This document shows, one piece after another, positions 1 to 8,375 of a DNA stretch of 64,000 nucleotides. Source of the stretch: Streptococcus sanguinis (GTDB lineage Bacteria; Bacillota; Bacilli; Lactobacillales; Streptococcaceae). The position numbers and the translations under genes are program-made. The number at the start of each line of letters is the position of its first letter. Position 1 is the stretch's first letter. The stretch covers positions 930,001-994,000 of the forward strand of contig NZ_LS483364.1 in assembly GCF_900475275.1 (NCBI RefSeq), read 5' to 3'. Below the pieces are notes generated by a model. That model was not told where the DNA came from, searched no databases, and worked only from the letters and a program-made list of their open reading frames with translations.

Positions 1-344
1 TTGCCAAGCCTTATTATCTGACTGGTTATGGCAACCGTGAGCAGTTTGCCAAACTCTACAAGACAATCTATCAGTTCCCCGAGTTTGATGTTCGCTATAA
101 GCTAAAGGATCTGGCAGCTTATCTGAAAATTGATCCTATTCTCTTGATCAAAATGATTCAGATTTTTGAAGAACTTGGCTTTGTCAGCATCACCGAAGGA
201 GTCATGACGGTCAATAAGGAAGCTGAAAAGAAAGAAATTGACAGCAGTCACATTTACCAAGACCTCAAGCGCTTAGTCAAAGAGCAAGAACTCATGGCAC
301 TGGGCACTGTGCAGGAGATTTATGATTATTTGATGGAGAGATGA
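1..344 (+). CDS. recJ: RecJ single-stranded-DNA exonuclease, C-terminal end (partial)
   Basis: The frame is open from base 3 with no start in the window, so only the last 113 or so codons are present. The peptide begins AKPYYLTGYGNREQF and ends with a helical tail (YDYLMER). This matches the C-terminal extension of Firmicutes RecJ, the 5'-3' single-strand exonuclease of recombination and mismatch/base-excision repair. The DHH catalytic domain lies outside the window. The position just upstream of apt is the usual streptococcal arrangement and supports the call. The methionine at 144 is internal, not a start. Confidence 0.8.
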   Translation, partial: AKPYYLTGYGNREQFAKLYKTIYQFPEFDVRYKLKDLAAYLKIDPILLIKMIQIFEELGFVSITEGVMTVNKEAEKKEIDSSHIYQDLKRLVKEQELMALGTVQEIYDYLMER

Positions 345-390
345 GATGGTATAAGACTGAGCCAAAGTCTTGCAAAGGAGAACTTTTTAG

Positions 391-885
391 ATGAATGAAA
401 TTATCCTGAGTTTTAAACCAGAATTTTTTAAAGCTTTGCTAACAGGAAAAAAGCATTTTGAATATCGTTCAAGGATTCCTGAAAAAGAAACGATAGCTTA
501 TTTATATCTTTCCTCACTCGCTAAGATGATTGTTGGAAAAATGGTTTTAGGTCAGCGTAATAATATCCAACACTTTTTAGAAAATTCAGATTTAGCAAAT
601 AGTAGTCGTCCATATTTGGAAAAACATTTGCAAGAAGGTGCTAAGTATTTTTCTTCAATTTATTCCCTATCTATTTTTGACTCGCCTATATCGTTAAAAC
701 AAGCTAAAGAATTATCGCCGGAATTTAAGGCTCCTCAGGGGTATAGTTATGTGAAAAATTATAAAGAATTGCATAATTTTCTTGAAAACTCTGTATTTTC
801 AACATTTGAGATTAATCCATCTAATGATTTGGACTTATTAGGGTTATTTACGAAGGATATTGTAAAAAATATGAACAAGAAATAG
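391..885 (+). CDS. ASCH/PUA-like domain protein, function unknown
   Basis: A 164-residue protein that starts after AAAGGAGAAC. The N-terminus (ILSFKPEFFKALLTGKK followed by FEYR) carries the G-K-x-x-E-x-R signature of the ASCH domain, a PUA-like fold that binds RNA or modified nucleotides in characterised members. The middle and end are rich in Lys, Asn and Phe, with no membrane segments. It lies between recJ and apt, is more AT-rich than both, and interrupts what is otherwise a tight pair, so it looks like an accessory insertion. No substrate can be read from the sequence. Confidence 0.6.
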   Translation: MNEIILSFKPEFFKALLTGKKHFEYRSRIPEKETIAYLYLSSLAKMIVGKMVLGQRNNIQHFLENSDLANSSRPYLEKHLQEGAKYFSSIYSLSIFDSPISLKQAKELSPEFKAPQGYSYVKNYKELHNFLENSVFSTFEINPSNDLDLLGLFTKDIVKNMNKK

Positions 886-955
886 CAACGCCACTTTATT
901 TAGAGCAGCACATCTGATTTTAACTAGCCTAGAAAAAACGATAATGAAGATTAAC

Positions 956-1017
956 TAACTCAATCCCGGCCTCAATGTGATGGTCTATGAATGGCTCAGA
1001 CATGATTTTTCAGATTA
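956..1017 (+). other. Short open fragment in the 228-base gap before apt, possible gene remnant
   Basis: The gap 886-1113 holds no full gene. A short open frame reads NVMVYEWLRHDFSD and then stops. It resembles a protein C-terminus but has no start or ribosome binding site. It may be a decayed gene end or chance. The rest of the gap is AT-rich and contains the apt promoter. Confidence 0.2.
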
Positions 1018-1050
1018 AATAATAGATACCAATAAAAAGTAAGTTTTCTG

Positions 1051-1079
1051 TTACCATTTGGATGAAAAAGTGATATAAT
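1051..1079 (+). promoter_or_regulatory. apt promoter
   Basis: TTACCA at 1051-1056 and TATAAT at 1074-1079 are separated by 17 bases, and TGA directly before the -10 makes it an extended -10. The start codon of apt lies 34 bases downstream. This implies that apt is transcribed independently of recJ. Confidence 0.7.
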
Positions 1080-1113
1080 AGAGAGTAAAAATTTTTTTGA
1101 AAGAAAGTATATC

Positions 1114-1626
1114 ATGAATTTAAAAGACTACATTGCAACAATCGAAAATTATCCAAAGGAAGGCGTGACATTCCGTGATATCAGCCCATTAATGGCAGAC
1201 GGAAATGCTTATAGCTACGCTGTTCGTGAGATTGTGCAATATGCGACAGATAAGAAGATTGACATGATCGTTGGACCGGAAGCTCGTGGCTTTATCGTGG
1301 GCTGTCCAGTTGCCTTTGAGTTAGGAATCGGCTTTGCTCCAGTCCGCAAGCCTGGTAAGCTTCCTCGTGAGGTTATCTCAGCTGACTATGAAAAAGAGTA
1401 CGGTGTTGATACCCTAACTATGCATGCGGATGCTATCAAGCCAGGTCAACGCGTTCTGATTGTAGATGATCTCCTTGCGACTGGTGGAACAGTGAAGGCA
1501 ACGATTGAGATGATTGAGCGCCTTGGTGGTGTAGTAGCTGGCTGTGCCTTCCTTATTGAGCTGGATGAGCTCAAGGGTCGCGAAGTTATCGGCGATTACG
1601 ACTACAAGGTTCTGATGCACTATTAA
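1114..1626 (+). CDS. apt: Adenine phosphoribosyltransferase
   Basis: A 170-residue cytoplasmic purine salvage enzyme that converts adenine and PRPP to AMP and pyrophosphate. The PRPP-binding motif [13 protein letters not shown] lies at about residues 114-126. The family motifs [19 protein letters not shown] and RKPGKLP are intact, and the length is typical for Apt. The GAAAGAAAGTATATC stretch precedes the ATG with only a modest ribosome binding site. The recJ-apt order is common in streptococci, and apt has its own promoter. Nothing unusual was seen. Confidence 0.97.
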   Translation: MNLKDYIATIENYPKEGVTFRDISPLMADGNAYSYAVREIVQYATDKKIDMIVGPEARGFIVGCPVAFELGIGFAPVRKPGKLPREVISADYEKEYGVDTLTMHADAIKPGQRVLIVDDLLATGGTVKATIEMIERLGGVVAGCAFLIELDELKGREVIGDYDYKVLMHY

Positions 1627-1628
1627 TA

Positions 1629-1645
1629 CATAGTTTCTAACTATA
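1629..1645 (+). promoter_or_regulatory. Upstream MetR/MtaR-type box
   Basis: CATAGTTTCTAACTATA differs at two positions from the 17-base palindrome TATAGTTTSAAACTATA described for the streptococcal LysR-type methionine regulator (MetR/MtaR, also called CmbR). It lies 34 bases, about three helical turns, upstream of the second box, which fits LysR-type cooperative binding. Confidence 0.6.
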
Positions 1646-1662
1646 TCTAGTTAGAGAAAAAG

Positions 1663-1679
1663 TATAATTGAAAACTATA
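1663..1679 (+). promoter_or_regulatory. Downstream MetR/MtaR-type box overlapping the metA -35
   Basis: TATAATTGAAAACTATA has three differences from the MetR-box consensus, all toward the centre, and keeps the outer TATA/AACTATA half-sites. It contains the -35 hexamer of the metA promoter, so an activator bound here would contact RNA polymerase. Confidence 0.6.
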
Positions 1680-1696
1680 TCTCCTTTCAGTATAAT
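1668..1696 (+). promoter_or_regulatory. metA promoter
   Basis: TTGAAA at 1668-1673 and TATAAT at 1691-1696 have an ideal 17-base spacer. The predicted transcript starts near 1703 and runs about 70 bases to the metA ATG. Confidence 0.75.
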
Positions 1697-1722
1697 GAAA
1701 GTACATTGGATAAACAAAGAAT

Positions 1723-1747
1723 AGGCTGGAAAAGTATTTCCAAGCCT
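1723..1747 (+). promoter_or_regulatory. Hairpin in the metA 5' leader
   Basis: AGGCT-GGAAA pairs with TTTCC-(A)-AGCCT around the loop AGTA: ten pairs with one bulged A, followed by TTTCT. The hairpin lies between the predicted metA start site and the ribosome binding site (GAAGGAGA). It could be a weak attenuator or an mRNA-stability element. The T run is short, so strong termination is doubtful. Confidence 0.5.
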
Positions 1748-1773
1748 TTCTAACGATTGAAGGAGATATTTTC

Positions 1774-2715
1774 ATGCCAATTAAGATTGATAAGAAACTG
1801 CCAGCTGTTGACATTTTAAGTTCTGAGAATATCTTTGTCATGGATGACGATAGGGCGGACCATCAGGATATCCGCCCTCTGAATATTCTGGTACTCAATC
1901 TCATGCCCCAGAAAATGGTGACGGAAACTCAGATACTGCGCCACTTGGCTAATACTCCGCTGCAGTTGACTATTGACTTCCTCTACATGAGCTCTCATCA
2001 GTCTAAAACGACACGTGCAGAGCATATGGAGACTTTTTATAAGACTTTTGATGAGGTTAAAAATCGCTATTTTGATGGCTTGATTATCACTGGTGCACCG
2101 GTAGAGCATCTGCCTTTTGAAGCAGTGGACTACTGGGAAGAGTTCCAACGGGTGATTGAGTGGTCCAAGACCCATGTCTTTTCGACTCTGCATATCTGTT
2201 GGGGAGCTCAGGCTGGACTTTACGCTCGCTACGGCGTGGACAAACACCAGATGACACGCAAATTATCAGGTGTTTATAGCCAGTTGGCTGACAGCAGTAA
2301 TCTACTTTTTCGTGGCTTTGACGATGAGTTTTATGCGCCGCATTCCCGTCATACCGAAGTTCTGAAGGAAGATATTGTCAATCTGACCAATCTGGAAATT
2401 CTTTCGTATGGAGAGGATACGGGTCTCTCTGTGCTGGCTAGCCGGGACTTGCGAGAGGTGTATAGCTTCGGTCATATGGAATACGACCGCGATACTCTAT
2501 CCAAGGAGTATTTCCGCGACTTGAAGGCAGGGAAGAATCCACACATTCCAGAGAATTATTTTAAAAACGATGATGTCCATACGACACCGGCCTTGTGCTG
2601 GAGTTCGGCCGCTGCACTCTTTTTCAGCAATTGGGTCAATTATGCTGTCTATCAGGAGACGCCTTTTGACTGGGAAAGTCCTGAAAATGATGTATCGTTT
2701 TTTGCTTATCTATAA
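1774..2715 (+). CDS. metA: Homoserine O-acyltransferase (predicted O-acetyltransferase)
   Basis: A 313-residue enzyme of the MetA family that activates homoserine for methionine synthesis. The catalytic cysteine is C142 in [11 protein letters not shown], and the His/Glu partners lie in SFGHMEYD (H234, E236). Residue 111 in GAPVEHLPF is Glu. In this family Glu111 favours acetyl-CoA and Gly111 favours succinyl-CoA, so O-acetylhomoserine is the expected product despite the usual succinyltransferase label. The start follows GAAGGAGATATTTTC. Two MetR-type boxes and a promoter lie directly upstream, implying control by sulfur amino acid supply. dnaD follows after 8 bases. Confidence 0.95.
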   Translation: MPIKIDKKLPAVDILSSENIFVMDDDRADHQDIRPLNILVLNLMPQKMVTETQILRHLANTPLQLTIDFLYMSSHQSKTTRAEHMETFYKTFDEVKNRYFDGLIITGAPVEHLPFEAVDYWEEFQRVIEWSKTHVFSTLHICWGAQAGLYARYGVDKHQMTRKLSGVYSQLADSSNLLFRGFDDEFYAPHSRHTEVLKEDIVNLTNLEILSYGEDTGLSVLASRDLREVYSFGHMEYDRDTLSKEYFRDLKAGKNPHIPENYFKNDDVHTTPALCWSSAAALFFSNWVNYAVYQETPFDWESPENDVSFFAYL

Positions 2716-2723
2716 GAGGTGAC

Positions 2724-3404
2724 ATGACTTATTTATCAGCTTTTAAATCGGGCAATCTAGTAATCCCGAGCGCTCTTCTTTTACATTTTAAGGACATCTT
2801 TGATTCCAGCGATGATTTTTTGGTCTGGCAGTTTTTCTATTTGCAAAATACGACTTCTCTGGAAGAGCTGGCGCCTAGTCAGATTGCGGAGCATATTGGC
2901 AAGACCCTGTCAGAAGTCAATCGCTCTATGTCCCATTTGACGGAGAAAGGTCTCTTGCAGTATAAGACCATTGAGCTGAATGGAGAGACAGAGGTTATCT
3001 TTGATGCTTCACCGGCTTTGGAAAAGCTGGATGAACTGCTGGCAGCCAAAAGTGGTCATCAGACTGTGGCAAAGGCACCTCAGAATGTCTTGAAAGATTT
3101 GGTTGAAACCTTTCAGCAGGAGTTGGGCCGTCTCCTGACACCCTTTGAAATTGAGGACTTGACCAAGACTGTTCAAGACGACAAAACCAATCCTGACTTG
3201 GTCAAGGCTGCCCTTCGTGAAGCTGTGTTCAATGGCAAGGCCAACTGGAAGTATATTCAGGCTATCTTGCGCAATTGGCGCAAGGAAGGCATCACTACGC
3301 TTGCTCAGGTAGAAGCCAAACGGGAAGAACGTGAAGCAGCTAATCCTCAAAATGTGACAGTTTCAGATGATTTCCTCAATGCCATGAATTTATGGAAGGA
3401 CTGA
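2724..3404 (+). CDS. dnaD: DnaD-family replication initiation protein
   Basis: A 226-residue protein. The N-terminal 100 residues form a winged-helix region (FLVWQFFYLQN, LSEVNRSMSHLTEKGLL). The C-terminal DnaD domain contains ILRNWRKEGITTLAQ, the family's YxxxILxxW signature. In Firmicutes DnaD helps load the replicative helicase at oriC and at restart sites. It starts 8 bases after metA (AAGAGGTGAC ribosome binding site) and is probably co-transcribed with it. The endonuclease III gene (nth) that often follows dnaD is absent here; a glutathione transferase follows instead. Confidence 0.92.
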   Translation: MTYLSAFKSGNLVIPSALLLHFKDIFDSSDDFLVWQFFYLQNTTSLEELAPSQIAEHIGKTLSEVNRSMSHLTEKGLLQYKTIELNGETEVIFDASPALEKLDELLAAKSGHQTVAKAPQNVLKDLVETFQQELGRLLTPFEIEDLTKTVQDDKTNPDLVKAALREAVFNGKANWKYIQAILRNWRKEGITTLAQVEAKREEREAANPQNVTVSDDFLNAMNLWKD

Positions 3405-3422
3405 CTTTATTAGATTTATAGT

Positions 3423-3455
3423 GGCCTGTTAGATATGACAGGCCCTTGGTTTTAT
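3423..3455 (+). terminator. Rho-independent terminator after dnaD
   Basis: GGCCTGT pairs with ACAGGCC around an eight-base loop, followed by a T-rich stretch. It closes the metA-dnaD unit. Confidence 0.75.
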
Positions 3456-3471
3456 AAAAAAGGAGAAAAGT

Positions 3472-4260
3472 ATGACGTATCAATTGCCAAAAGTCTGGTC
3501 TGCTGCGGACAGCGACCAAGGGAAATTTTCAGGTATCAATCAGCCTACTGCTGGCGCACGCTTTGAGCAGAAGCTTCCTATCGGTAAAGAGCCTTTTCAG
3601 CTTTATTCACTTGGGACACCTAATGGTGTCAAGGCGACGATTATGTTGGAGGAACTTCTGGCAGCAGGTGTGACAAAGGCTGCCTATGATCTCTATAAGA
3701 TCAGCATCATGGATGGCGACCAATTTGGCTCAGATTTTGTGAAAATCAATCCCAATTCCAAGATTCCGGCCTTGTTGGACCAGTCAGGTCATAAGCCGAT
3801 TCCTGTCTTTGAATCAGCAAATATCCTGCTCTATCTGGCAGAGAAGTTTGGAAAGCTGATTCCGTCAGATTTGGCTGGTCGGACTGAGGTGCTCAACTGG
3901 CTCTTCTGGCAGACAGGAGCGGCGCCCTTCTTGGGTGGCGGATTTGGTCATTTCTTTAATTATGCTCCAGAAAAGCTAGAATATCCGATTAATCGCTTTA
4001 CGATGGAAGCCAAGCGACAGCTGGATTTATTAGATAAAGAATTAGCCAAGAAAGCTTATATCGCTGGAGATGACTATAGCATAGCAGATATTGCTATCTG
4101 GTCTTGGTATGGGCAGTTAGTACAGGATAAGCTCTATCCAGGTGCAGCTGAGTTCTTGGATGCTGCATCTTACAAACATCTATCTGCTTGGGCGGAGAAG
4201 ATTGCAGCTCGTCCGGCGGTTCAGCGCGGTTTAGCTGCCGAGTATCAGGAAATCAAATAA
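3472..4260 (+). CDS. YghU-type glutathione S-transferase / disulfide reductase
   Basis: A 262-residue protein that starts after AAAGGAGAAAAGT. It has an N-terminal extension, then a thioredoxin-like domain at about residues 44-130 (LGTPNGVKATIMLEEL, INPNSKIPALLD, FESANILLYLAEKFG), and an all-helical GST C-domain with the N-capping stretch IAGDDYSIADIAIWSWYG. This layout matches the YghU/YfcG (Nu-class) family, which reduces disulfides with two bound glutathiones. Many streptococci import rather than make glutathione, so the physiological thiol is uncertain. It is a single-gene unit bracketed by terminators. Confidence 0.85.
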   Translation: MTYQLPKVWSAADSDQGKFSGINQPTAGARFEQKLPIGKEPFQLYSLGTPNGVKATIMLEELLAAGVTKAAYDLYKISIMDGDQFGSDFVKINPNSKIPALLDQSGHKPIPVFESANILLYLAEKFGKLIPSDLAGRTEVLNWLFWQTGAAPFLGGGFGHFFNYAPEKLEYPINRFTMEAKRQLDLLDKELAKKAYIAGDDYSIADIAIWSWYGQLVQDKLYPGAAEFLDAASYKHLSAWAEKIAARPAVQRGLAAEYQEIK

Positions 4261-4302
4261 AAAAGTGATGGGTAGGAACACCCCATCATCAAGTGGCGAG
4301 AC

Positions 4303-4331
4303 AAAATCAGTTTATCAACAGGCTGATTTTT
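4303..4331 (+). terminator. Terminator after the GST gene
   Basis: AAAATCAG pairs with CTGATTTT across a 12-base loop, followed by TCTTT. A second hairpin just upstream (GATGGGT/ACCCCATC, 4267-4288) has no T run. Confidence 0.6.
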
Positions 4332-4401
4332 CTTTCGTTGCTTTTTTTATACCCTTAAAAATGATATACTGAATAGAAGAATGTTTAGAAAAGAGTAAGC
4401 A

Positions 4402-5091
4402 ATGCAAAAAAAGACTATTTCCCAGCGCTTGGAGCGAGTGGCTGCTTTTGTGCCGGATGGGGCAAAGTTGCTGGATGTTGGGAGCGATCACGCCTATCTG
4501 CCTATTTACCTGATTCAGGAAGGACGGATTGAGAAGGCTCTGGCCGGTGAAGTGGTAGAGGGGCCTTTTCAGTCTGCCCAGAAAAATGTGGCAGAGCATG
4601 GGCTGACGGAGCAGATTGAGGTTCGTTTGGCCAATGGTCTGGCGGCTTTGGAAGCAGAGGATCAGATTGACACCATCGTTATCGCTGGCATGGGTGGTCG
4701 CTTGATTTCAGAGATTTTGGAAAATGGCAGAGCTAAGCTTGCGTCTATTTCCCGCTTGATTTTGCAGCCCAATAACCGAGAGGATGAGCTTCGCAGCTGG
4801 CTTGTATCTAACGGCTTTCGCTTGCTGGCTGAGGATGTCTTAGAAGAGGCTGGTAAGTTTTACGAAATCCTAGTGGCAGAAGCAGGCCAGCAAACTTTGA
4901 CAGAGCAAGAAAAGCGTTTCGGACCTTTTCTGATGAAGCAACAGTCACCTGCTTTTCAGTTAAGATGGCAGAAAGAACTGAAAAAAATTGAAAAAGCTCT
5001 GGCTCATATCCCAGAAAAAAATGAGCTAGAACGCTCTGCTATGTCCCAAAAAATCGAAAGTATCAAGGAGGTACTCCATGTTAGCAAGTGA
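4402..5091 (+). CDS. trmK: tRNA (adenine(22)-N1)-methyltransferase TrmK
   Basis: A 229-residue SAM-dependent enzyme that methylates N1 of A22 in bacterial tRNAs. The Rossmann methyltransferase motif reads [16 protein letters not shown] at about residues 19-35. [11 protein letters not shown] and [14 protein letters not shown] are the TrmK signatures, and the C-terminal coiled-coil tail (residues ~165-225) is also present. A TGATATACT extended -10 lies at 4362-4370. The 3' end overlaps the next gene by 14 bases, the conserved trmK-Nif3 pairing of Firmicutes. Confidence 0.93.
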   Translation: MQKKTISQRLERVAAFVPDGAKLLDVGSDHAYLPIYLIQEGRIEKALAGEVVEGPFQSAQKNVAEHGLTEQIEVRLANGLAALEAEDQIDTIVIAGMGGRLISEILENGRAKLASISRLILQPNNREDELRSWLVSNGFRLLAEDVLEEAGKFYEILVAEAGQQTLTEQEKRFGPFLMKQQSPAFQLRWQKELKKIEKALAHIPEKNELERSAMSQKIESIKEVLHVSK

Positions 5092-5875
5092 AATCATCGC
5101 ACGTTATGAAGCCTATTGCCCGCAAGAACTGTCCATGGAGGGCGATATTTCAGGCCTGCAAATCGGGACTTTGGACAAAGAAGTGGACAAGGTTCTAGTG
5201 GCATTGGATATTCGCGAGCAGACAGTGGCGGAGGCTATTGAGGCAGACGCTGGACTGATTATCGTTAAGCATGCGCCTATCTTTCGCCCGCTTAAGGACC
5301 TAGTGGCGGATAAGGCGCAAAATCAGATGATTTTAAGCCTCATCAAGCATGATATTGCTGTCTATGTCAGCCATACCAATATTGATGTTGTGGAGGACGG
5401 GCTCAACGACTGGTTCTGCCAGCTATTGGATATTGAGGAGACAAGTTTTCTCAGTCAGACAAGCCCAGAACATGGTATTGGCCGCGTGGGGAAGATTTCT
5501 CCTCAGACCTTTGGGGACTTTGCGGCTAAGGTCAAGGCAACTTTTGGACTAGATAGCTTGCGTCTGGTCGCTTATGAAGAAGCGGATCTCGAACGCGTGA
5601 TTGAGCGTGTGGCTATTTGTGGCGGAAGCGGTCAGTCCTTTTATCCAGAGGCTATTGCCAAGGGAGCGCAGGTCTACATTACAGGTGATATTTACTATCA
5701 TACAGCTCAGGAAATGCTGACAGAGGGGCTTTTGGCGCTGGATCCTGGACATCATATTGAGGTTCTTTTTACAGAGAAATTGAAAGAAAAGCTTGATGCA
5801 TGGAAGGCAGAAGAGGGATGGGAGATTGAGATTCTGGCTAGTCAGGCTTGGACCAATCCTTTCCGACATATTTGA
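5078..5875 (+). CDS. Nif3-like dinuclear metal centre protein (YqfO family)
   Basis: A 265-residue cytoplasmic protein of the Nif3/DUF34 family. The metal-binding elements are [10 protein letters not shown] (the HxP motif), [17 protein letters not shown] and the distal GHHIEVLF. Gram-positive homologues often carry an inserted PII-like domain of about 100 residues; this copy is the short form without it. Annotations as GTP cyclohydrolase type 2 rest on weak evidence, and the substrate is unknown. It overlaps trmK, so the two are co-translated. Confidence 0.88.
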   Translation: MLASEIIARYEAYCPQELSMEGDISGLQIGTLDKEVDKVLVALDIREQTVAEAIEADAGLIIVKHAPIFRPLKDLVADKAQNQMILSLIKHDIAVYVSHTNIDVVEDGLNDWFCQLLDIEETSFLSQTSPEHGIGRVGKISPQTFGDFAAKVKATFGLDSLRLVAYEEADLERVIERVAICGGSGQSFYPEAIAKGAQVYITGDIYYHTAQEMLTEGLLALDPGHHIEVLFTEKLKEKLDAWKAEEGWEIEILASQAWTNPFRHI

Positions 5876-5886
5876 GAGGATGCGAC

Positions 5887-6981
5887 ATGAAAAGAGTAGC
5901 AGTGATTGGTGCTGGGATTGTTGGCTCAACAGCGGCTTACTATCTGTCCCAATCCCCAGATGTGGAAGTGACTGTCTTTGATGACGGCAAGGGGCAGGCA
6001 ACCAAGGCAGCCGCTGGCATTATCAGTCCTTGGTTTTCCAAGCGTCGAAACAAGGCTTGGTATAGGATGGCGCGTCTGGGCGCTGATTTTTATCAAGATT
6101 TAATTGCGGATTTTAAAGCTGCTGGTATCCAGACAGACTTTTACCAACAGACAGGTGTTTATCTGTTAAAAAAGGACGAGAGCAAGTTGCAGGAACTTTA
6201 TGATTTAGCTGCTAATCGCCGGGAAGAGTCGCCCTTAATAGGGGACTTGAGTCTTCTCAGCCTTCAGGAAGCCCATGAGAAATTTCCAGACTTGCAAGGC
6301 TTTGAGCGGCTTCTTTATGCTTCCGGTGGTGCCCGTGTGGAGGGAGCACTCTTGACGGAGACGCTTGTGAAAGCAAGCAAGGCAGAGTTGGTTGAGAAAA
6401 AGGCAAGCTTGACAGTAGATGGAGAGCAACTTCTTGTGGACGGACGTAACTTTGACTGTGTGATCTTGGCTGTGGGGGCTTGGCTAGGAGAAACCTTGCA
6501 GCCACTGGGCTATGAGACAGATGTTCGACCGCAAAAGGGACAGCTACGTGATTTTAAGCTGGCTGAAAAGACGGATGACTACCCTGTGGTTATGCCTGAG
6601 GGTGAGCTGGATATCATTCCCTTTCTGGCGGGCAAGGTCAGTGTTGGTGCCAGTCATGAAAATGATCAGGACTTTGATTTGAAGGTAGATAAGAAAGTTC
6701 TGGATCAGTTGCAGCGAGAAGCGGAAACTTACTTGCCAAGGCTGTCTAAAGCAGAGATTTTAGGCGAGCGCGTGGGAACACGGGCTTATACCAGCGACTT
6801 TGCTCCTTTCTTTGGAGCTGTTCCAGATTTGCTAAATGTCTACGCTGCCAGCGGATTAGGCTCTTCTGGTCTGACAACTGGCCCGCTTATCGGACGCCAA
6901 TTGGCCCAGATAGCTTTGGGAGAAGCGGGGCTGCTGAATCCAGCTGACTATCCTATTGAACAGTATGTGAAGAAGGTTTGA
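5887..6981 (+). CDS. FAD-dependent oxidoreductase of the DadA / glycine oxidase family
   Basis: A 364-residue protein. The start at 5887 is preferred because GAGAGGA lies 6 bases upstream and the protein opens directly with the FAD-binding strand KRVAVIGAGIVGSTAAYYL; an earlier in-frame ATG at 5848 lies inside the preceding gene. The C-terminus has the typical GLGSSGLTTGP flavin loop. The family oxidises small amines or D-amino acids to imino acids with release of peroxide. The exact substrate is not readable. It sits 11 bases after the Nif3 gene and 1 base before a NUDIX gene. Confidence 0.85.
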   Translation: MKRVAVIGAGIVGSTAAYYLSQSPDVEVTVFDDGKGQATKAAAGIISPWFSKRRNKAWYRMARLGADFYQDLIADFKAAGIQTDFYQQTGVYLLKKDESKLQELYDLAANRREESPLIGDLSLLSLQEAHEKFPDLQGFERLLYASGGARVEGALLTETLVKASKAELVEKKASLTVDGEQLLVDGRNFDCVILAVGAWLGETLQPLGYETDVRPQKGQLRDFKLAEKTDDYPVVMPEGELDIIPFLAGKVSVGASHENDQDFDLKVDKKVLDQLQREAETYLPRLSKAEILGERVGTRAYTSDFAPFFGAVPDLLNVYAASGLGSSGLTTGPLIGRQLAQIALGEAGLLNPADYPIEQYVKKV

Positions 6982-6982
6982 T

Positions 6983-7453
6983 ATGACAGAAACCATTTTG
7001 AATTGGGTCAATATTTGTGTAAAAAAAGATGAAGAAATCCTACTGCTTAATCGCCAGCATGATAACTTTAAAGGGTGGATACAACCAGGCGGGAAGGTGG
7101 AGTTTCCAGAATCTTTTTTCGAAGCTGCAAGGCGCGAATTAAAAGAAGAAACGGGGCTAACTGCTCTAAACATGGAATTGAAGGGAATTTCAGGATTCAC
7201 TAATCCGAGTAAAAAAGAACGGTATGTGTATTACGATTTTCTTTGTACTGCATTTGAAGGACAAGTCAGGGGAAACGATCATGAAGGGGAGCCCAAATGG
7301 TGGAAGATTTCGGAACTTGACCAAATAGATATGCAGGACGACATACGTGAACGTCTGCCTCTCTACTGGAGGAAAGGCTCTTTCGAGCGGATTCATTACT
7401 GGAATGAGGAAAAACACTGTATCGGGGAAACCAAGACGATTTTGTATGATTGA
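6983..7453 (+). CDS. NUDIX hydrolase (8-oxo-dGTP diphosphatase-like)
   Basis: A 156-residue protein. The NUDIX box is complete and starts at GGKVEFPESFF, with the catalytic RELKEETGL at about residues 51-59. The N-terminal strand LNWVNICVKKDEEILLLNRQ and the ISGFTNPSKKERYVYYDF stretch are MutT-like. It hydrolyses a nucleoside diphosphate linked to some moiety; a role in cleaning oxidised dGTP is a reasonable default. It starts one base after the oxidoreductase stop, so it belongs to the trmK operon. Confidence 0.85.
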   Translation: MTETILNWVNICVKKDEEILLLNRQHDNFKGWIQPGGKVEFPESFFEAARRELKEETGLTALNMELKGISGFTNPSKKERYVYYDFLCTAFEGQVRGNDHEGEPKWWKISELDQIDMQDDIRERLPLYWRKGSFERIHYWNEEKHCIGETKTILYD

Positions 7454-7475
7454 TTTTAGAGAATAAGGGGAAATT

Positions 7476-8300
7476 ATAGACTGGTTACGATCGCAGCCTG
7501 TGGTTATTCAGGCACTCTTGGCTGGCCTTTTTACATGGGGGTGTACTATTGTAGGCTCTGCTGTTGTATTTTTCTTTAAACAGGTCAGTCGCAAGTTGCT
7601 GGATATTATGATGGGCTTTGCGGCAGGCGTCATGATTGCGGCTTCCTTTTGGTCGCTTCTGGAGCCGTCGATTGAATATGCGCAAAGTTCTTATGGCAAG
7701 CTGTCCTGGCTGCCTGCAGCGATTGGTTTTTTAGTGGGAGGTTTTTTCCTGCGGCTGATTGATGCGGTAGTGCCTCACTTGCACTTGAGCAAGGACATTT
7801 CGGAGGCTGAGAGTGTTCCTGAGCATAGCAAAAAGAAGCTGTCCAAGACAGCTCTGCTCTTCTTAGCCATTACCATTCACAATTTTCCAGAAGGTTTGGC
7901 AGTCGGAGTAGCCTTTGGTGCTTTGGCCGGCAATCCTAGCCCGGAAGCCTTTGTCGGCGCGATTGGCCTAGCTTTGGGAATTGGCCTGCAAAACGTTCCA
8001 GAAGGAGCGGCTCTATCCATTCCGATTCGGACGGACGGCAAGTCTCGGCTTAAAGCCTTTTACTGGGGTTCTATGTCCGCGATTGTAGAGCCAATCGGGG
8101 CTGTTCTGGGGGCAGTTGCTGTTATGGCCATGACGGCTATTCTGCCCTATGCCCTATCCTTTGCAGCAGGCGCCATGATTTTCGTGGTGGTAGAGGAGCT
8201 GATACCGGATTCGCAGACCAATGGCAATACAGATGTGGCGACTTTAGGTCTCATGGTGGGCTTTGTTCTCATGATGGTCTTGGATGTGGCTTTGGGTTGA
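7476..8300 (+). CDS. ZIP-family metal transporter with an apparent ATA start
   Basis: About 274 residues with eight predicted membrane helices. ZIP motifs are HNFPEGLAVG in helix 4 and GLQNVPEGAALSIP in helix 5, the metal-binding H/N/E residues of the ZupT/GufA branch that imports Zn, Fe or Mn. The start is odd. The frame is open from 7467; the ribosome binding site AAGGGG (7465-7470) points to codon 7476, which is ATA where ATG would be expected, giving I/M-DWLRSQPVVIQ. The next standard start, GTG at 7500, has no ribosome binding site and would remove about 8 residues ahead of helix 1. Confidence 0.85.
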   Translation: MDWLRSQPVVIQALLAGLFTWGCTIVGSAVVFFFKQVSRKLLDIMMGFAAGVMIAASFWSLLEPSIEYAQSSYGKLSWLPAAIGFLVGGFFLRLIDAVVPHLHLSKDISEAESVPEHSKKKLSKTALLFLAITIHNFPEGLAVGVAFGALAGNPSPEAFVGAIGLALGIGLQNVPEGAALSIPIRTDGKSRLKAFYWGSMSAIVEPIGAVLGAVAVMAMTAILPYALSFAAGAMIFVVVEELIPDSQTNGNTDVATLGLMVGFVLMMVLDVALG

Positions 8301-8315
8301 TACCAACTTAAAATC

Positions 8316-8354
8316 AAAGAGCGGAAGAAAGCGGAATTTCCGCTCTTTTTCTTT
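8316..8354 (+). terminator. Terminator after the ZIP transporter
   Basis: AAAGAGCGGAA pairs perfectly with TTCCGCTCTTT and is followed by TTCTTTT. It ends the trmK-to-ZIP block and isolates the rhamnose operon. Confidence 0.85.
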
Positions 8355-8375
8355 TATTTAAGGGTAGTGAAAAGG

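Noticed and set aside
3405-3471. Missing nth (endonuclease III) after dnaD as a deletion scar
   Set aside because: The gap is a clean terminator and ribosome binding site with no nth remnant. The dnaD-nth pairing is not universal in streptococci, so this is weak evidence of deletion.
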